NCBI GenBank assembly: GCA_903929195.1
Contig: CAIYTT010000204.1
Span: 1-58,272 of the forward strand
From: an uncultured Bacteroidota bacterium
Lineage (GTDB): Bacteria; Bacteroidota; Bacteroidia; Chitinophagales; Chitinophagaceae
Direction of reading: 5' to 3'
DNA length: 58,272 nucleotides
Shown: one piece after another, positions 37,587 to 45,143 of the stretch
How the letters are laid out: each line of letters opens with the position of its first letter
Numbering within the stretch: position 1 is the stretch's first letter
Made by a program: the position numbers and the translations under genes
The notes under the pieces: model-generated
Databases searched by the model: none
Seen by the model: only the letters and a program-made list of their open reading frames with translations
What the model was told of the DNA's origin: nothing

Positions 37587-38951
37587 TTATATAGCTCTAC
37601 TAAATTTTCGGTCTTCGGCATTTAAATTGCTTCTTAGTAAATACATATCGAATGCACCACAAATATTACGAATAAAATGTCTGCCTTTTGCGGTTGCTTC
37701 AACACCTGTGTCTGTTAAAACAACTAATTCATCTGCTTCCAGTTTTTTCAATTCAGGAATAGTATATTTTTCTAATAAATCTCTGAATTCGGGCTTAAAA
37801 GTAGTTTTGCCTTTACAGCTAATATCCAGCACATATCTTTTAAAACACAAATCTTCTTCATTTAAGAAATAGCCTTTAGTAACGGCACTTTCGCCTGCAT
37901 TTATTCTATTATAATATTCTTGTAATATTTTTGCATTTTGTGCAAATGCATAACCGGTATCACTAATTGAGGAAACACCTAAGCCTATCATAATTGCACT
38001 TTTTTGTGTGGTATAACCCATAAAGTTGCGGTGTAGTTTACCTTCTAAAAAAGATTGATATAAATTATCTTCGGGTAGGGAGAAGTGGTCCATACCAATA
38101 TCATAATAACCGTTTTCAGAAAATAATCGTTTACCTAATTGGTATAATTTCATTTTTTCATCTACTGAAGGCAAATCATTTTCATCAAACAATCGTTGAC
38201 CTTTGCTTGTCCAGGGTACATGTGCATAACTGTAAAAAGCGACTCTTTCGGGTTTTAAGGTTATGCATTGTAAAAGAGTATATTCAAGATTGGCTTGTGT
38301 TTGTAAGGGCAGGCCATAAATAAGGTCGAAGTTTATGGATAAAAAGCCTATTTCGCGTGCGGTTTCGGTAACTTCTTTTACTTTACTAAATGGTTGGTAT
38401 CTATTAATTACTCTTTGTACTTCGTCGCTTAAATCTTGCACTCCAAAGCTTACGCGTCTGAAACCCAAATTATACAAGGTTTGTAAATGTTCTCTTGTTG
38501 TGTTATTTGGGTGTCCTTCTATACTAAAATCGTGTTGAGGGTGTAATACTGAATTTTCTAATATGGAGTTTATAAGTTTTTTTAGGTTTTCGGGTGCAAA
38601 GAACGTAGGTGTGCCACCGCCCAAATGTATTTCGCGTATTACGGGTGGCTCGTTCATTAAGTTGCGATACCGATTCCATTCTTTAAGTATAGCAGTAATA
38701 TATTCGTCTTCTACATTATGATTGGTAGTTATTTTTTTATTACAACCGCAGTAAGTACATAAACTTTCGCAAAAAGGTAAATGTAAATAGAGGCTAATAC
38801 CATTGGCTTTATTGTCTATACTAAATCTATGTTTAAAACTATTTTCCCATTCATTAGCATCTAATTCCTCTTTCCAGTTGGGCACAGTTGGGTAGCTTGT
38901 GTAGCGAGGAATAGCTACATTATATTTTTGAAGCAATTGAAAATCAACCAT
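37587..38951 (-). CDS. hemN: Oxygen-independent coproporphyrinogen III oxidase (HemN)
   Basis: A 454-residue radical-SAM enzyme of haem synthesis. The radical-SAM cysteines are in CESLCTYCGCNKK; LHLGGGTPTFF, SIEGHPNNTTREHLQ, RVSFGVQDLSDEVQRVINR, FDLIYGLPLQTQ and MDHFSLPEDNLYQS follow, the last being typical of HemN proper rather than HemW-type paralogues. The N-terminus LLQKYNVAIPRYTSYPTVPNW is also HemN-like. The start is the ATG at 38951 (MVDFQLLQK); the upstream TTG at 38969 is inside the promoter box and rejected. A 463-base gap lies upstream. Confidence 0.96.
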   Translation of the reverse strand: MVDFQLLQKYNVAIPRYTSYPTVPNWKEELDANEWENSFKHRFSIDNKANGISLYLHLPFCESLCTYCGCNKKITTNHNVEDEYITAILKEWNRYRNLMNEPPVIREIHLGGGTPTFFAPENLKKLINSILENSVLHPQHDFSIEGHPNNTTREHLQTLYNLGFRRVSFGVQDLSDEVQRVINRYQPFSKVKEVTETAREIGFLSINFDLIYGLPLQTQANLEYTLLQCITLKPERVAFYSYAHVPWTSKGQRLFDENDLPSVDEKMKLYQLGKRLFSENGYYDIGMDHFSLPEDNLYQSFLEGKLHRNFMGYTTQKSAIMIGLGVSSISDTGYAFAQNAKILQEYYNRINAGESAVTKGYFLNEEDLCFKRYVLDISCKGKTTFKPEFRDLLEKYTIPELKKLEADELVVLTDTGVEATAKGRHFIRNICGAFDMYLLRSNLNAEDRKFSRAI

Positions 38952-38966
38952 CACAATATTTTTTTG

Positions 38967-38974
38967 CAAATTTA
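38967..38974 (-). promoter_or_regulatory. -7 promoter box for hemN
   Basis: TAAATTTG on the minus strand, 15 bases before the ATG at 38951. It contains the TTG that a longer frame would use as start. Confidence 0.55.
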
Positions 38975-39276
38975 AGGTTTATATGGTGTAAAAACGTATG
39001 ATAATTGTCATGTAATAGTATGATTTGTGCTAACTTAGATTGGAGAACATAAGTAAAAATATCATTTGGACAACAAAATGCAGCATAGACCTGTTTGTAT
39101 AGTGTTTCGTTATTTGTATGAAAGCAATTGCTGGGGCAGGTATACAGGGCTATTTGTGATAAAAATTTATACAACTTTTAATGTCAATTAGGTATAACTT
39201 AAAATACAATTGCCCTATCCTTTTAACAAGCCAGATAAACATGCAAACAAATAAAAGTATATACAAACAAAAAAGG

Positions 39277-39300
39277 GTTTCAAACTTACAAATTTGAAAC
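39277..39300. promoter_or_regulatory. Operator-like inverted repeat
   Basis: Perfect 8-base arms GTTTCAAA and TTTGAAAC with an 8-base spacer, centred about 126 bases before the FISUMP gene and 325 before hemN. Size and symmetry suit a dimeric regulator; which gene it would control is unknown. Confidence 0.35.
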
Positions 39301-39414
39301 TGTTATATTTTTGAAACGGAAAAAACTTTGTTGGTAGTATTTTGCGGTAGGTTTTGTGGGAGTATTTTTTTTATGAATGAGATTTTATACTTTTAATGCC
39401 ATTTTTTTAAATGT

Positions 39415-40044
39415 ATGAAAATATTGAAATTATTATCACTTATACTAATTACCACAACTGCATTCGCACAACAAAGGGGAACCTTTACGGATAGGCGAGA
39501 TGGTAAAATCTACTCGACTATCCAAATAGGCACTCAGGTCTGGATGTCGGAAAATTTGAATTATGATGTAGGAGAAGACTGCCGATGTTATGATAATAGT
39601 ACCGAGAATTGTAAAGTGTATGGTAGGCTATACGATTGGTATGGTGCAATGAAATCCGTTCCCCAAGGGTGGCGATTACCATCTGAACAAGACTGGAAAA
39701 CACTTGAAAAATATATTGGAATGAATGATTCTGACTTGGTACATGGCTATTATAGAGGCGAATCTGTAAACGCCGGCGGTAAGTTGAAATCGAAAAGTTT
39801 ATGGCACAATCCAAATATTGGAGCAAATGATAGTGTTGGATTTAATGCGTTGCCTGGCGGTTGCTCATCCAAAAAAGACACTACTTTCCATTTCCTTAAC
39901 GAATGTGCCATGTTTTGGACAGCAACTTCGGGTAATAATGACAGTTTTGCATTTTATCGCGATTTTCATTATACAGATAACATGATTTTTAAAGGCTGTA
40001 GATGGAAACTTTTGATGTTTTCAGCGAGATGTGTGAAGAATTAA
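39415..40044 (+). CDS. FISUMP-domain secreted protein
   Basis: A 209-residue protein with a signal peptide (MKILKLLSLILITTTAFAQ) and a single FISUMP-type domain (Fibrobacter succinogenes major paralogous domain): GTFTDRRDGKIYSTIQIGTQVWMSENLNY, CYDNSTENCKVYGRLYDWYGAM, VPQGWRLPSEQDWKTLEKYI, GFNALPGG and a Trp-rich FWTATSG end, then SARCVKN. Such proteins are surface or secreted and often carry lipobox or T9SS signals; neither is seen here. Cys residues (about six) probably form disulfides. No metal site or catalytic motif. It is convergent with the HipT-like gene. Confidence 0.85.
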   Translation: MKILKLLSLILITTTAFAQQRGTFTDRRDGKIYSTIQIGTQVWMSENLNYDVGEDCRCYDNSTENCKVYGRLYDWYGAMKSVPQGWRLPSEQDWKTLEKYIGMNDSDLVHGYYRGESVNAGGKLKSKSLWHNPNIGANDSVGFNALPGGCSSKKDTTFHFLNECAMFWTATSGNNDSFAFYRDFHYTDNMIFKGCRWKLLMFSARCVKN

Positions 40045-40104
40045 GATGCTTTTATAATTTATATTATATATTTTCCAACTATGTGTTTTTGAATACACTT
40101 CAAA

Positions 40105-41106
40105 TCAGGTATTCAAACTATTTCGCCGGTTATTGTATTCAAGCAGATAGCCTCTTTTATTCTGTTCCGGCAAAAATGCTCCGGCAATCAACATCTCAAC
40201 TTTCTCCTGCCGGGTAAGAAATGGCACTATAAGCTTTTCCGCTCTCGTTACGTCAATACCAATTCTTCTTGCAAATTCAATAAAGTCAGTCTTGCCCGGG
40301 TGCATTGTATTCTTAAAAGTTTCAGATTTATAATTATCAGCAAATAATCCTTTATCCAATGCGAAATCAGAATCATCAACGTGTATCCGGGTATTCAATA
40401 AATCATAAGCCGGACTAAGGAAATAGTCTCCGTTATCATTTTCTAACAACGAAAAGTTTTTGAGGTGGGCATCTCCATTTGAGAATAAGTAATTGAATAG
40501 AATCAATGAAAAATATTTGTCCATTTCAACCCTCCAGGCAGGAACATATTTTTGAATCAGATAACCCATTTCTTCATAAGAATAAGAATACTTAAAATTA
40601 CCACCGGAGTTTAGAGAGGTTTTTCCCGCCAGTGTAGCGAAATCTTCTTTACCTCTTTTTGAGCCATCAATTTTTACATCAAATCGCCGGGTGATATAAG
40701 CAGGTTCACCGCTTTTAAAGAATATCATTCCACAGGCTGCAATATTGATGCCGTAAACCTGACTGGCAATCTGCATAGTAAGATGTTCATTAGCAGGAAC
40801 AAGGTTTACTTTTTTTAGATCCCTTGGTATAGGTTTTAGTATGTGAGTGCCGCCCTCCCCGTCCTTAGTAAGTCTCAATTTGTTTTTCTCTAAAATTAAA
40901 GACAATTTCTCTTGGACGCCTGATATTGAAATTCGTTTCCTATTGTCTAAAAATTGCTGTGTATCTATTTCATTCTTTTCAGGTGCATCATAAGGAAGTA
41001 TATGGCTTACTTTTTTGCCGTCAAATAATTTGCGTAAAGCCGAAGGGCTATACGTATTAAAACCTTTAGCCAAAGTAGAAGGACAATATTTCAATTCCAA
41101 AGTCAT
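40105..41106 (-). CDS. hipT: HipT-like serine/threonine kinase toxin (HipA C-terminal family)
   Basis: A 333-residue HipA-fold kinase lacking the N-subdomain 1, which is encoded separately by the gene before it. The Gly-rich loop carries an SIS motif: S60-I61-S62 in KRISISGVQEKLSL, the place where HipT of E. coli O127 has two autophosphorylated serines. The ATP lysine is K91 in THILKP, the catalytic loop is NGDAHLKNF (D212, K216, N217) and the metal-binding Asp is D235 in LSPAYDLLNT. All key residues are present, so the kinase looks active. HipA-family toxins phosphorylate aminoacyl-tRNA synthetases; the target here is unknown. It overlaps the HipS-like gene by four bases (ATGA). Confidence 0.88.
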   Translation of the reverse strand: MTLELKYCPSTLAKGFNTYSPSALRKLFDGKKVSHILPYDAPEKNEIDTQQFLDNRKRISISGVQEKLSLILEKNKLRLTKDGEGGTHILKPIPRDLKKVNLVPANEHLTMQIASQVYGINIAACGMIFFKSGEPAYITRRFDVKIDGSKRGKEDFATLAGKTSLNSGGNFKYSYSYEEMGYLIQKYVPAWRVEMDKYFSLILFNYLFSNGDAHLKNFSLLENDNGDYFLSPAYDLLNTRIHVDDSDFALDKGLFADNYKSETFKNTMHPGKTDFIEFARRIGIDVTRAEKLIVPFLTRQEKVEMLIAGAFLPEQNKRGYLLEYNNRRNSLNT

Positions 41107-41429
41107 AAATCTAAAGGTTTAACTGTTATTGCGCCTATGGTATCAAATTGAGCCGTTGCTGCAAGTAATCCAAAAAAATCATCTTCATCAATTTTCAATA
41201 GCTTGTTCTGTAATTTCCTATTTACACCTTCTGAAAGCATATTATAAAAGAATGGGAACAAAGTATCTGAATGATATTCCCGGTTAGTTTTTGACATTGT
41301 TAAACTGATTGCCGGTTTTTTAGTATTGTTAAAATACTGCGTATCATATTCAAAAACATAACTTCCTCTGTACTGCTCCGTTAGTGTTCCTGCCAAGATA
41401 TTATTTCGGTAAACGGCTAATTTTCTCAT
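41103..41429 (-). CDS. hipS: HipS-like antitoxin (stand-alone HipA N-subdomain)
   Basis: A 108-residue protein equivalent to the first subdomain of HipA: RNNILAGTLTEQYRGSYVFEYD, KPAISLTMSKTNREYHSDTLFPFFYNMLSEGVNRKLQNK and FGLLAATAQFDTIGAITVKP. In the HipBST system this small protein, not HipB, is the main antitoxin. Length agrees with known HipS (about 100 residues). The gene starts 4 bases after the HTH gene and overlaps the kinase gene by 4, so the three are translationally coupled. The alternative reading as a broken HipA is unlikely given the tidy overlaps and intact motifs. Confidence 0.85.
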   Translation of the reverse strand: MRKLAVYRNNILAGTLTEQYRGSYVFEYDTQYFNNTKKPAISLTMSKTNREYHSDTLFPFFYNMLSEGVNRKLQNKLLKIDEDDFFGLLAATAQFDTIGAITVKPLDL

Positions 41430-41433
41430 TTAG

Positions 41434-41643
41434 TTAAAGCGTTTTCTTTACCTCAATTTTAAGTTCCAAGCCAAGTACATCGGCTAATTTTTCAAGTACA
41501 TCCAAAGTAGGGTTTGCTTCTCCACGCTCTAATTTATAAAGTGTATTGACGCTTATTTGTGCTAATTCAGCCAGATAAGGTTGCGTTATTCTAAGTGCAT
41601 TTCTTCTGTTTTTTATAACGATACCTAATTCTTTAACCCACAT
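41434..41643 (-). CDS. hipB: HipB-like HTH (XRE family) transcription regulator
   Basis: A 69-residue Cro/C1-type DNA-binding protein: KNRRNALRITQPYLAELAQISVNTLYKLERGEANPTLDVLEKLADVLGL-type HTH (residues about 10-58). It is the first gene of a hipB-hipS-hipT operon. The start is the ATG at 41643; the longer frame back to a TTG at 41664 passes through the -7 box and is rejected. Two operator-like repeats flank the promoter, so autoregulation is likely. HipB of E. coli HipBA is 88 residues, so this is a short form. Confidence 0.87.
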   Translation of the reverse strand: MWVKELGIVIKNRRNALRITQPYLAELAQISVNTLYKLERGEANPTLDVLEKLADVLGLELKIEVKKTL

Positions 41644-41659
41644 TTTAGTGTGATTTATT
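41639..41659. promoter_or_regulatory. Operator-like repeat 1 of the hipBST operon
   Basis: CACATTTTAGTGTGATTTATT, containing the imperfect dyad CACA/TGTG. It overlaps the hipB start codon and lies just downstream of the -7 box. A near copy sits 60 bases upstream. Confidence 0.5.
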
Positions 41660-41661
41660 TG

Positions 41662-41669
41662 CAAATATA
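41662..41669 (-). promoter_or_regulatory. -7 promoter box of the hipBST operon
   Basis: TATATTTG on the minus strand, 18 bases before the hipB ATG, between the two operator-like repeats. Confidence 0.55.
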
Positions 41670-41693
41670 AGAATTGTTCAGCGAATAAACCTA

Positions 41694-41718
41694 ATAATCA
41701 CATTTTGTTATGATTATT
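41694..41718. promoter_or_regulatory. Operator-like repeat 2 of the hipBST operon
   Basis: TAATCACATTTTGTTATGATTA has the dyad TAATCA/TGATTA and shares CACATTTT and TGATT with repeat 1. It lies around the -33 region of the promoter, a place where HipB binding would block transcription. Confidence 0.5.
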
Positions 41719-41734
41719 GGCACACTTTTGTAGT

Positions 41735-41941
41735 TCAACTTAATTCCTTTTCAGCGAATATGTTCACTGGAAAATATTTTGCAGGAAATAAATCATTTGC
41801 ATTACCATTTCCAATGGCATCTAATAATTCTTCAGACTTAATTTTTGCTTTAGACCTTAGATTATTGTTTGTACAACCAAAAAATGTTGTTAATACAAAA
41901 GCATTAATTAATAATAGTAAGTATGTATATGTATTTTTCAT
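41735..41941 (-). CDS. Small putative lipoprotein
   Basis: 68 residues with a lipoprotein-type signal (NAFVLTTFFGC, Cys 23) and a polar remainder (TNNNLRSKAKIKSEELLDAIGNGNANDLF...). It overlaps the preceding 114-residue gene by 38 bases, on the same strand. It is very AT-rich, like its neighbours. Not recognised; it may be a truncated lipoprotein, as the mature part is only about 45 residues. Confidence 0.45.
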   Translation of the reverse strand: MKNTYTYLLLLINAFVLTTFFGCTNNNLRSKAKIKSEELLDAIGNGNANDLFPAKYFPVNIFAEKELS

Positions 41942-42248
41942 TATGGTGAATTAAATATATTGTATCTGAATATTTATTTTTATAAACTCTGTCGCCAATC
42001 TTAGCAACCTCACTAAAGCAAGTAAAAGGAGAATATTTCTGACAATAATAAAAATAAAATTCTTTTGACTCGTTTTTTAATTTAAAATGATTTTGAATTT
42101 TATACAAATGCACTTCCTCAATTTTACCGTCAAATGATTTATTTATTAAATTGAAAATATATGTATTGTAATTATCTTTTGGCGAATTGTGAGTAATTTT
42201 ATCTTTTAACACAAAAAATGCAAAAAATATGATAAATTTCTTTCTCAT
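41904..42248 (-). CDS. Unknown low-GC protein (114 aa)
   Basis: 114 residues, rich in Lys, Asn, Tyr, Phe and Ile, with a hydrophobic start (MRKKFIIFFAFFVL) that could be a signal or anchor. The remainder contains two Cys (YYCQKYSPFTCF). It is positioned between two other unknown ORFs that run toward the same side from the tRNA. The strong AT bias suggests recently acquired DNA. I cannot name a family. Confidence 0.5.
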   Translation of the reverse strand: MRKKFIIFFAFFVLKDKITHNSPKDNYNTYIFNLINKSFDGKIEEVHLYKIQNHFKLKNESKEFYFYYCQKYSPFTCFSEVAKIGDRVYKNKYSDTIYLIHHNEKYIYILTIIN

Positions 42249-42271
42249 TTATATGCAATTATTACAATGAA

Positions 42272-42496
42272 TTAATGAAATCTTAATAAAGTAGTATTAT
42301 AAACACCTCCTGAAAAATCAATTGGAAATGGACCACATGGTAAACCGGCACCTACGTTTAGTTGAAATCCAGATATATTTCCTATACCATCTCCTGATGG
42401 ACTACTTAAGACAGTATATCCAAATTTTCCACCTTCAACTATACTACTAGACGCCCAAAATCCAACATTATTATTTGAAATACTCGTTTCCAACAT
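42272..42496 (-). CDS. Short Gly/Ser-rich unknown ORF at the tRNA junction
   Basis: The open frame extends from 42559, but its first 21 codons are made of the tRNA-Val 3' end and its terminator, so I start it at the ATG at 42496 (MLETSISNNNVGF). The 74 residues are rich in Gly, Ser and Asn (SGDGIGNISGFQLNVGAGLPCGPF). It may be a truncated remnant of a larger protein rather than a functional gene. It ends 23 bases before the next ORF on the same strand. Confidence 0.3.
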   Translation of the reverse strand: MLETSISNNNVGFWASSSIVEGGKFGYTVLSSPSGDGIGNISGFQLNVGAGLPCGPFPIDFSGGVYNTTLLRFH

Positions 42497-42514
42497 ACTT
42501 GCTCTTAGACCCCA

Positions 42515-42546
42515 AAAAAAAGACCCAAGCGTCTCGCTTGAGTCTT
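42515..42546 (-). terminator. Rho-independent terminator of tRNA-Val
   Basis: An 11-base GC-containing stem (42522-42532 with 42536-42546, one G-T pair) and three-base loop are followed on the minus strand by a run of seven T. It is five bases past the tRNA 3' end, the best intrinsic terminator in the window. Confidence 0.85.
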
Positions 42547-42550
42547 TCTG

Positions 42551-42625
42551 TGGAAGCACACGGGTTCGAACCGCGGACCCTCTGCTTGTAAGGCAGATGC
42601 TCTGAACCAGCTGAGCTATGCTTCC
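42551..42625 (-). tRNA. tRNA-Val (anticodon TAC)
   Basis: On the minus strand the sequence folds as a 75-base tRNA: 7-base acceptor GGAAGCA/TGCTTCC with discriminator A, D-arm AGCTCAGCTGG, anticodon stem TCTGC/GCAGA with loop CTTACAA giving anticodon TAC (valine), and T-arm with GGTTCGAACC. No CCA is encoded. A promoter matching the Bacteroidota consensus is 20 bases upstream, and a terminator is directly downstream. The 3' side borders AT-rich unknown genes, a typical place for integration. Confidence 0.95.
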
Positions 42626-42645
42626 CTACTTTTTAAAAAGGAATG

Positions 42646-42676
42646 CAAAGATAATAGCATTTTGTTGTAGTACAAA
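42646..42676 (-). promoter_or_regulatory. Promoter of tRNA-Val (TTTG-N19-TAnnTTTG)
   Basis: Minus-strand TATCTTTG (42646-42653) with a TTTG (42673-42676) 19 bases upstream, the full Bacteroidota -33/-7 arrangement. The box ends 20 bases before the tRNA 5' end. Confidence 0.7.
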
Positions 42677-42734
42677 TTTTTTTTGTAGATTTATTTCAAT
42701 AATGTAATAAACAAACGAAATATAGATATTGCAT

Positions 42735-43564
42735 TTATTTTATAACAAGCATTTTTTGTGTGCTGCTTATTTCGCCATTTACAGTAAGATTATAATAATA
42801 GATACCTGCTTCTAACTGGGTATTATCTATCAATATAAATCCGAAACGGTTATCTACAGTATAAGATTTTATTTTTTGTCCGTAAGTATTAAAAATATCT
42901 ATTACGCCTCTTGTGGCATTTGCCGTAAGGTAAAGCATAATTTTACTTCGTTTTTAGACGGATTGGGTATGGGAGCAGGTAGGTAGTACGATTCTTTTTT
43001 TTCTGATTTTGCTAATCCAAGTCCGCCACCACAAATATCGCAGGGTAGTGTGCCGGGTAAGTTTAGTATTTGTAAGCCATTACTAGTAGTTACGGTAGCT
43101 TTAAAAGTAGTAGCGTTAATGTTATGAACCGTAAAATAATCTTGTGTAAAAAAGCCTACATGTAAAATAGAATCTACTAAGGCACCGTTTTCATTTATAA
43201 TAAAAATAGTACCGGTATCTACCGTAAAAGGTGCTTTTATATAACAGCGGGCTGTTTCTAATAAGGTATCCAGATTAAATAATGTTTCGGAGGTATAAGA
43301 GAAAAAAGTACCTTTTTCGTAACCGGGAATTATAGGGCAAACAATTGTTTTCCAAAAACTATAGTCTAAGTTATAAAAGTAAAGTGTGTCTGGAGTAATG
43401 GAAGAGGTTTGTGTTTTGTAGATTTCATATTTTTTGCCTGAGTGGCTCAGGTTTACCACTTTTGCCTGATAACTAATTGTGTTACCAAAAGTGGTATCTA
43501 TTGTAATTTGAGCGGAGGTAGATAATGTAAATGAAAGACAAATTAATACTATCAATATTTTCAT
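42735..43564 (-). pseudogene. Secreted protein with T9SS sorting domain, broken by a frameshift
   Basis: Two minus-strand frames form one gene of about 276 residues: signal peptide (MKILIVLICLSFTLSTSAQ), a beta-rich body with NINATTFKATVTTSNGLQ, a Cys pair in LPCDICGGG, and a C-terminal sorting domain that starts PAPIPNPSKNEV in the first frame and continues in the second as TANATRGVIDIFNTYGQKIKS...EAGIYYYNLTVNG. The break lies near 42925, where one base is missing (probably TTA ACG read as TTACG). The total of 830 bases is one short of a multiple of three. The premature stop is seven residues past the break, so export by T9SS would fail. May be real or a consensus error. Confidence 0.85.
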
Positions 43565-43579
43565 ACTTAGTTGTTTTTA

Positions 43580-43587
43580 CAAATATA
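43580..43587 (-). promoter_or_regulatory. -7 promoter box for the T9SS pseudogene
   Basis: TATATTTG on the minus strand, 15 bases before the start at 43564. Confidence 0.5.
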
Positions 43588-43854
43588 CAATAAAAGTAAC
43601 AAGTTGAATGAAATATAGAAGCTTAAATTCATATTTACTACTAATTACCTCGTTCTTATTACAGTGTAAAGATTTCGAGTATTGTTTAAATTGTATGTTG
43701 TTGGTAATTGCTGTTTTGAAGTGTTTTTTGTTTTTATGATAGCAAGTATTTACTGTTATGATGACTAAAAGTAGGGATTACTACCTAAATTGCATTTGTA
43801 TGTATTGTATTTGCTGCCCATCTTTGTGTTCTAAAACAAGCAAAAACCTTTACT

Positions 43855-44853
43855 ATGACGGATAAATTAAAGAAGATAGAAAGAGAGTATGTGCTATCGG
43901 ACAGTACGGTAAATGAATATGGTTTCCGGTTATTAACATCGGGTTATTTAATAGAGGACTTTAAAAAGAACCCTATAGGATATTATATGCATCGCCGCGA
44001 GGACGGTATTGCTTTGAAATGGGATGATTTACATATTGCAGATGATAAAATTTTGGGTACACCTGTAATTAATTTAAGTAACAGCAAGGGCGAACAGCTT
44101 TTGAATGAGGCTGAAAACGGTTTTTTGAATGCTGCATCTATGGGGCATATTGTTGTTTTAGAGTACAGCACAGACCCTAAGCAAATGTTGGAGGGGCAAA
44201 CAGGTCCTACAATTACAAAATGGTATAATAAAGAATGTAGTTTAGTAGATATACCGGGTAACAGTAATTCGTTGTGCAAGTTATTTGATGCCCGTGAAAA
44301 TGAATTGAATCTATCGGATTTGAATATCGGCAAGAAAAGCATTCATTTTTTAGCTAACACAACCCATAAGTCTATTTGCGAACTATTGCAATTAGGAGCG
44401 GAAACAGATGAAAAGGCAATACTTGGCAAGGTACAATCTTTGGTTGCTAATAGTAGTAATATGGAGATAGAAAACAGTTTATTGTGTGCCGATAAAATTG
44501 ACTTGCAAAAGCAAATAGATGAAATGGCAATGTTAAGAACAAAGATTGATATTTCTGCATTGCTTAACAGAGCATTAGAAGACAAAAAGATTACCGTTGA
44601 ATTGAGAGACCGCTTGGCAATAGATTACGGTGCCAATGCAGAAGGGTTAAAAACATTGATAGCTGCTATGCCTGCCTATATAAGCATAGTTGAAAATTTA
44701 AAAGCAAGGCAACAAGAAAATGCCGAAATAGCTTGGGAATGGGATGATTTTGAACGTAATGACCCGGCAGGCAAGAAGCTTAAAGAATTGAGAGCCAATG
44801 ACCCCGATAAGTATAAGGATTTATTTGAGCGGAAATTTGGAGGAGAGGTGTAG
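43855..44853 (+). CDS. Prohead protease-like protein with scaffold-like C-terminus
   Basis: A 332-residue protein. The first half resembles caudovirus prohead serine proteases: a Phe-x-x-Asn-Pro start (DFKKNPIGYYMHRREDGIA, H46), GTPVINLSNSKGE, and GFLNAASMGHIVVLEY with the candidate catalytic serine S95. The second half is helical and charged with ALLNRALEDKKITVELRDRLA and a DPDKYKDLFERKFGGEV end, like the scaffold part of Mu gpI-type proteins. It is the first structural gene of the cluster; no portal or terminase is upstream. The insert with the DUF3825 gene separates it from the capsid gene. Confidence 0.75.
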   Translation: MTDKLKKIEREYVLSDSTVNEYGFRLLTSGYLIEDFKKNPIGYYMHRREDGIALKWDDLHIADDKILGTPVINLSNSKGEQLLNEAENGFLNAASMGHIVVLEYSTDPKQMLEGQTGPTITKWYNKECSLVDIPGNSNSLCKLFDARENELNLSDLNIGKKSIHFLANTTHKSICELLQLGAETDEKAILGKVQSLVANSSNMEIENSLLCADKIDLQKQIDEMAMLRTKIDISALLNRALEDKKITVELRDRLAIDYGANAEGLKTLIAAMPAYISIVENLKARQQENAEIAWEWDDFERNDPAGKKLKELRANDPDKYKDLFERKFGGEV

Positions 44854-44890
44854 AAGGGAGAAATATATCTCATTGTTTATTTAAAGAGGT

Positions 44891-44898
44891 TACCTTTG
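44891..44898 (+). promoter_or_regulatory. -7 promoter box for the 53-aa ORF
   Basis: TACCTTTG, fits TAnnTTTG, 36 bases before the ATG at 44935. Host-type promoters like this are rare among the structural genes. Confidence 0.5.
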
Positions 44899-44934
44899 CA
44901 AAAATAAAATTTTTATAATATGTAAGACGTAAAA

Positions 44935-45096
44935 ATGATATATAACAACTTTAATTTGGTAAACTATACCAACGTTTTACCATCATGCCCAAATGAGATA
45001 TATGTTGCTACTACAGAAGATCCAAACAGTCTTGCATTTTTAATAAAAAACAACATTATAGTTGAGTTTTCTTTTGCAAATACTATTGATGAATAA
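44935..45096 (+). CDS. Small unknown protein (53 aa) in the cargo insert
   Basis: ATG at 44935 to TAA at 45096. The 53 residues (MIYNNFNLVNYTNVLPSCPN..., LAFLIKNNIIVEFSFAN) are rich in Asn and Ile with no Lys/Arg-rich tail, signal peptide or clear membrane helix. It has its own promoter box and sits between a phage protease and a DUF3825 gene. I do not recognise it; it could be a short partner or regulator of the DUF3825 gene. Being so short, it may also be chance. Confidence 0.4.
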   Translation: MIYNNFNLVNYTNVLPSCPNEIYVATTEDPNSLAFLIKNNIIVEFSFANTIDE

Positions 45097-45143
45097 ACAA
45101 ATACATTTATTATAAAATAATTTAGGATAGTCTATTTAGTTAT

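Larger units (their letters stand above)
38952..39414. other. 463-base gap hemN/FISUMP gene
   Basis: Divergent region with the hemN promoter at its left edge. It contains an operator-like inverted repeat (39277-39300) and an AT-rich stretch. A minus-strand frame that begins here (38944-39174) has a poor composition and overlaps the hemN start, and is not called. Confidence 0.5.

Noticed and set aside
38944-39174. A 76-residue minus-strand frame upstream of hemN
   Set aside because: Overlaps the hemN start, Cys/His/Asn-rich by base composition, no start signals.
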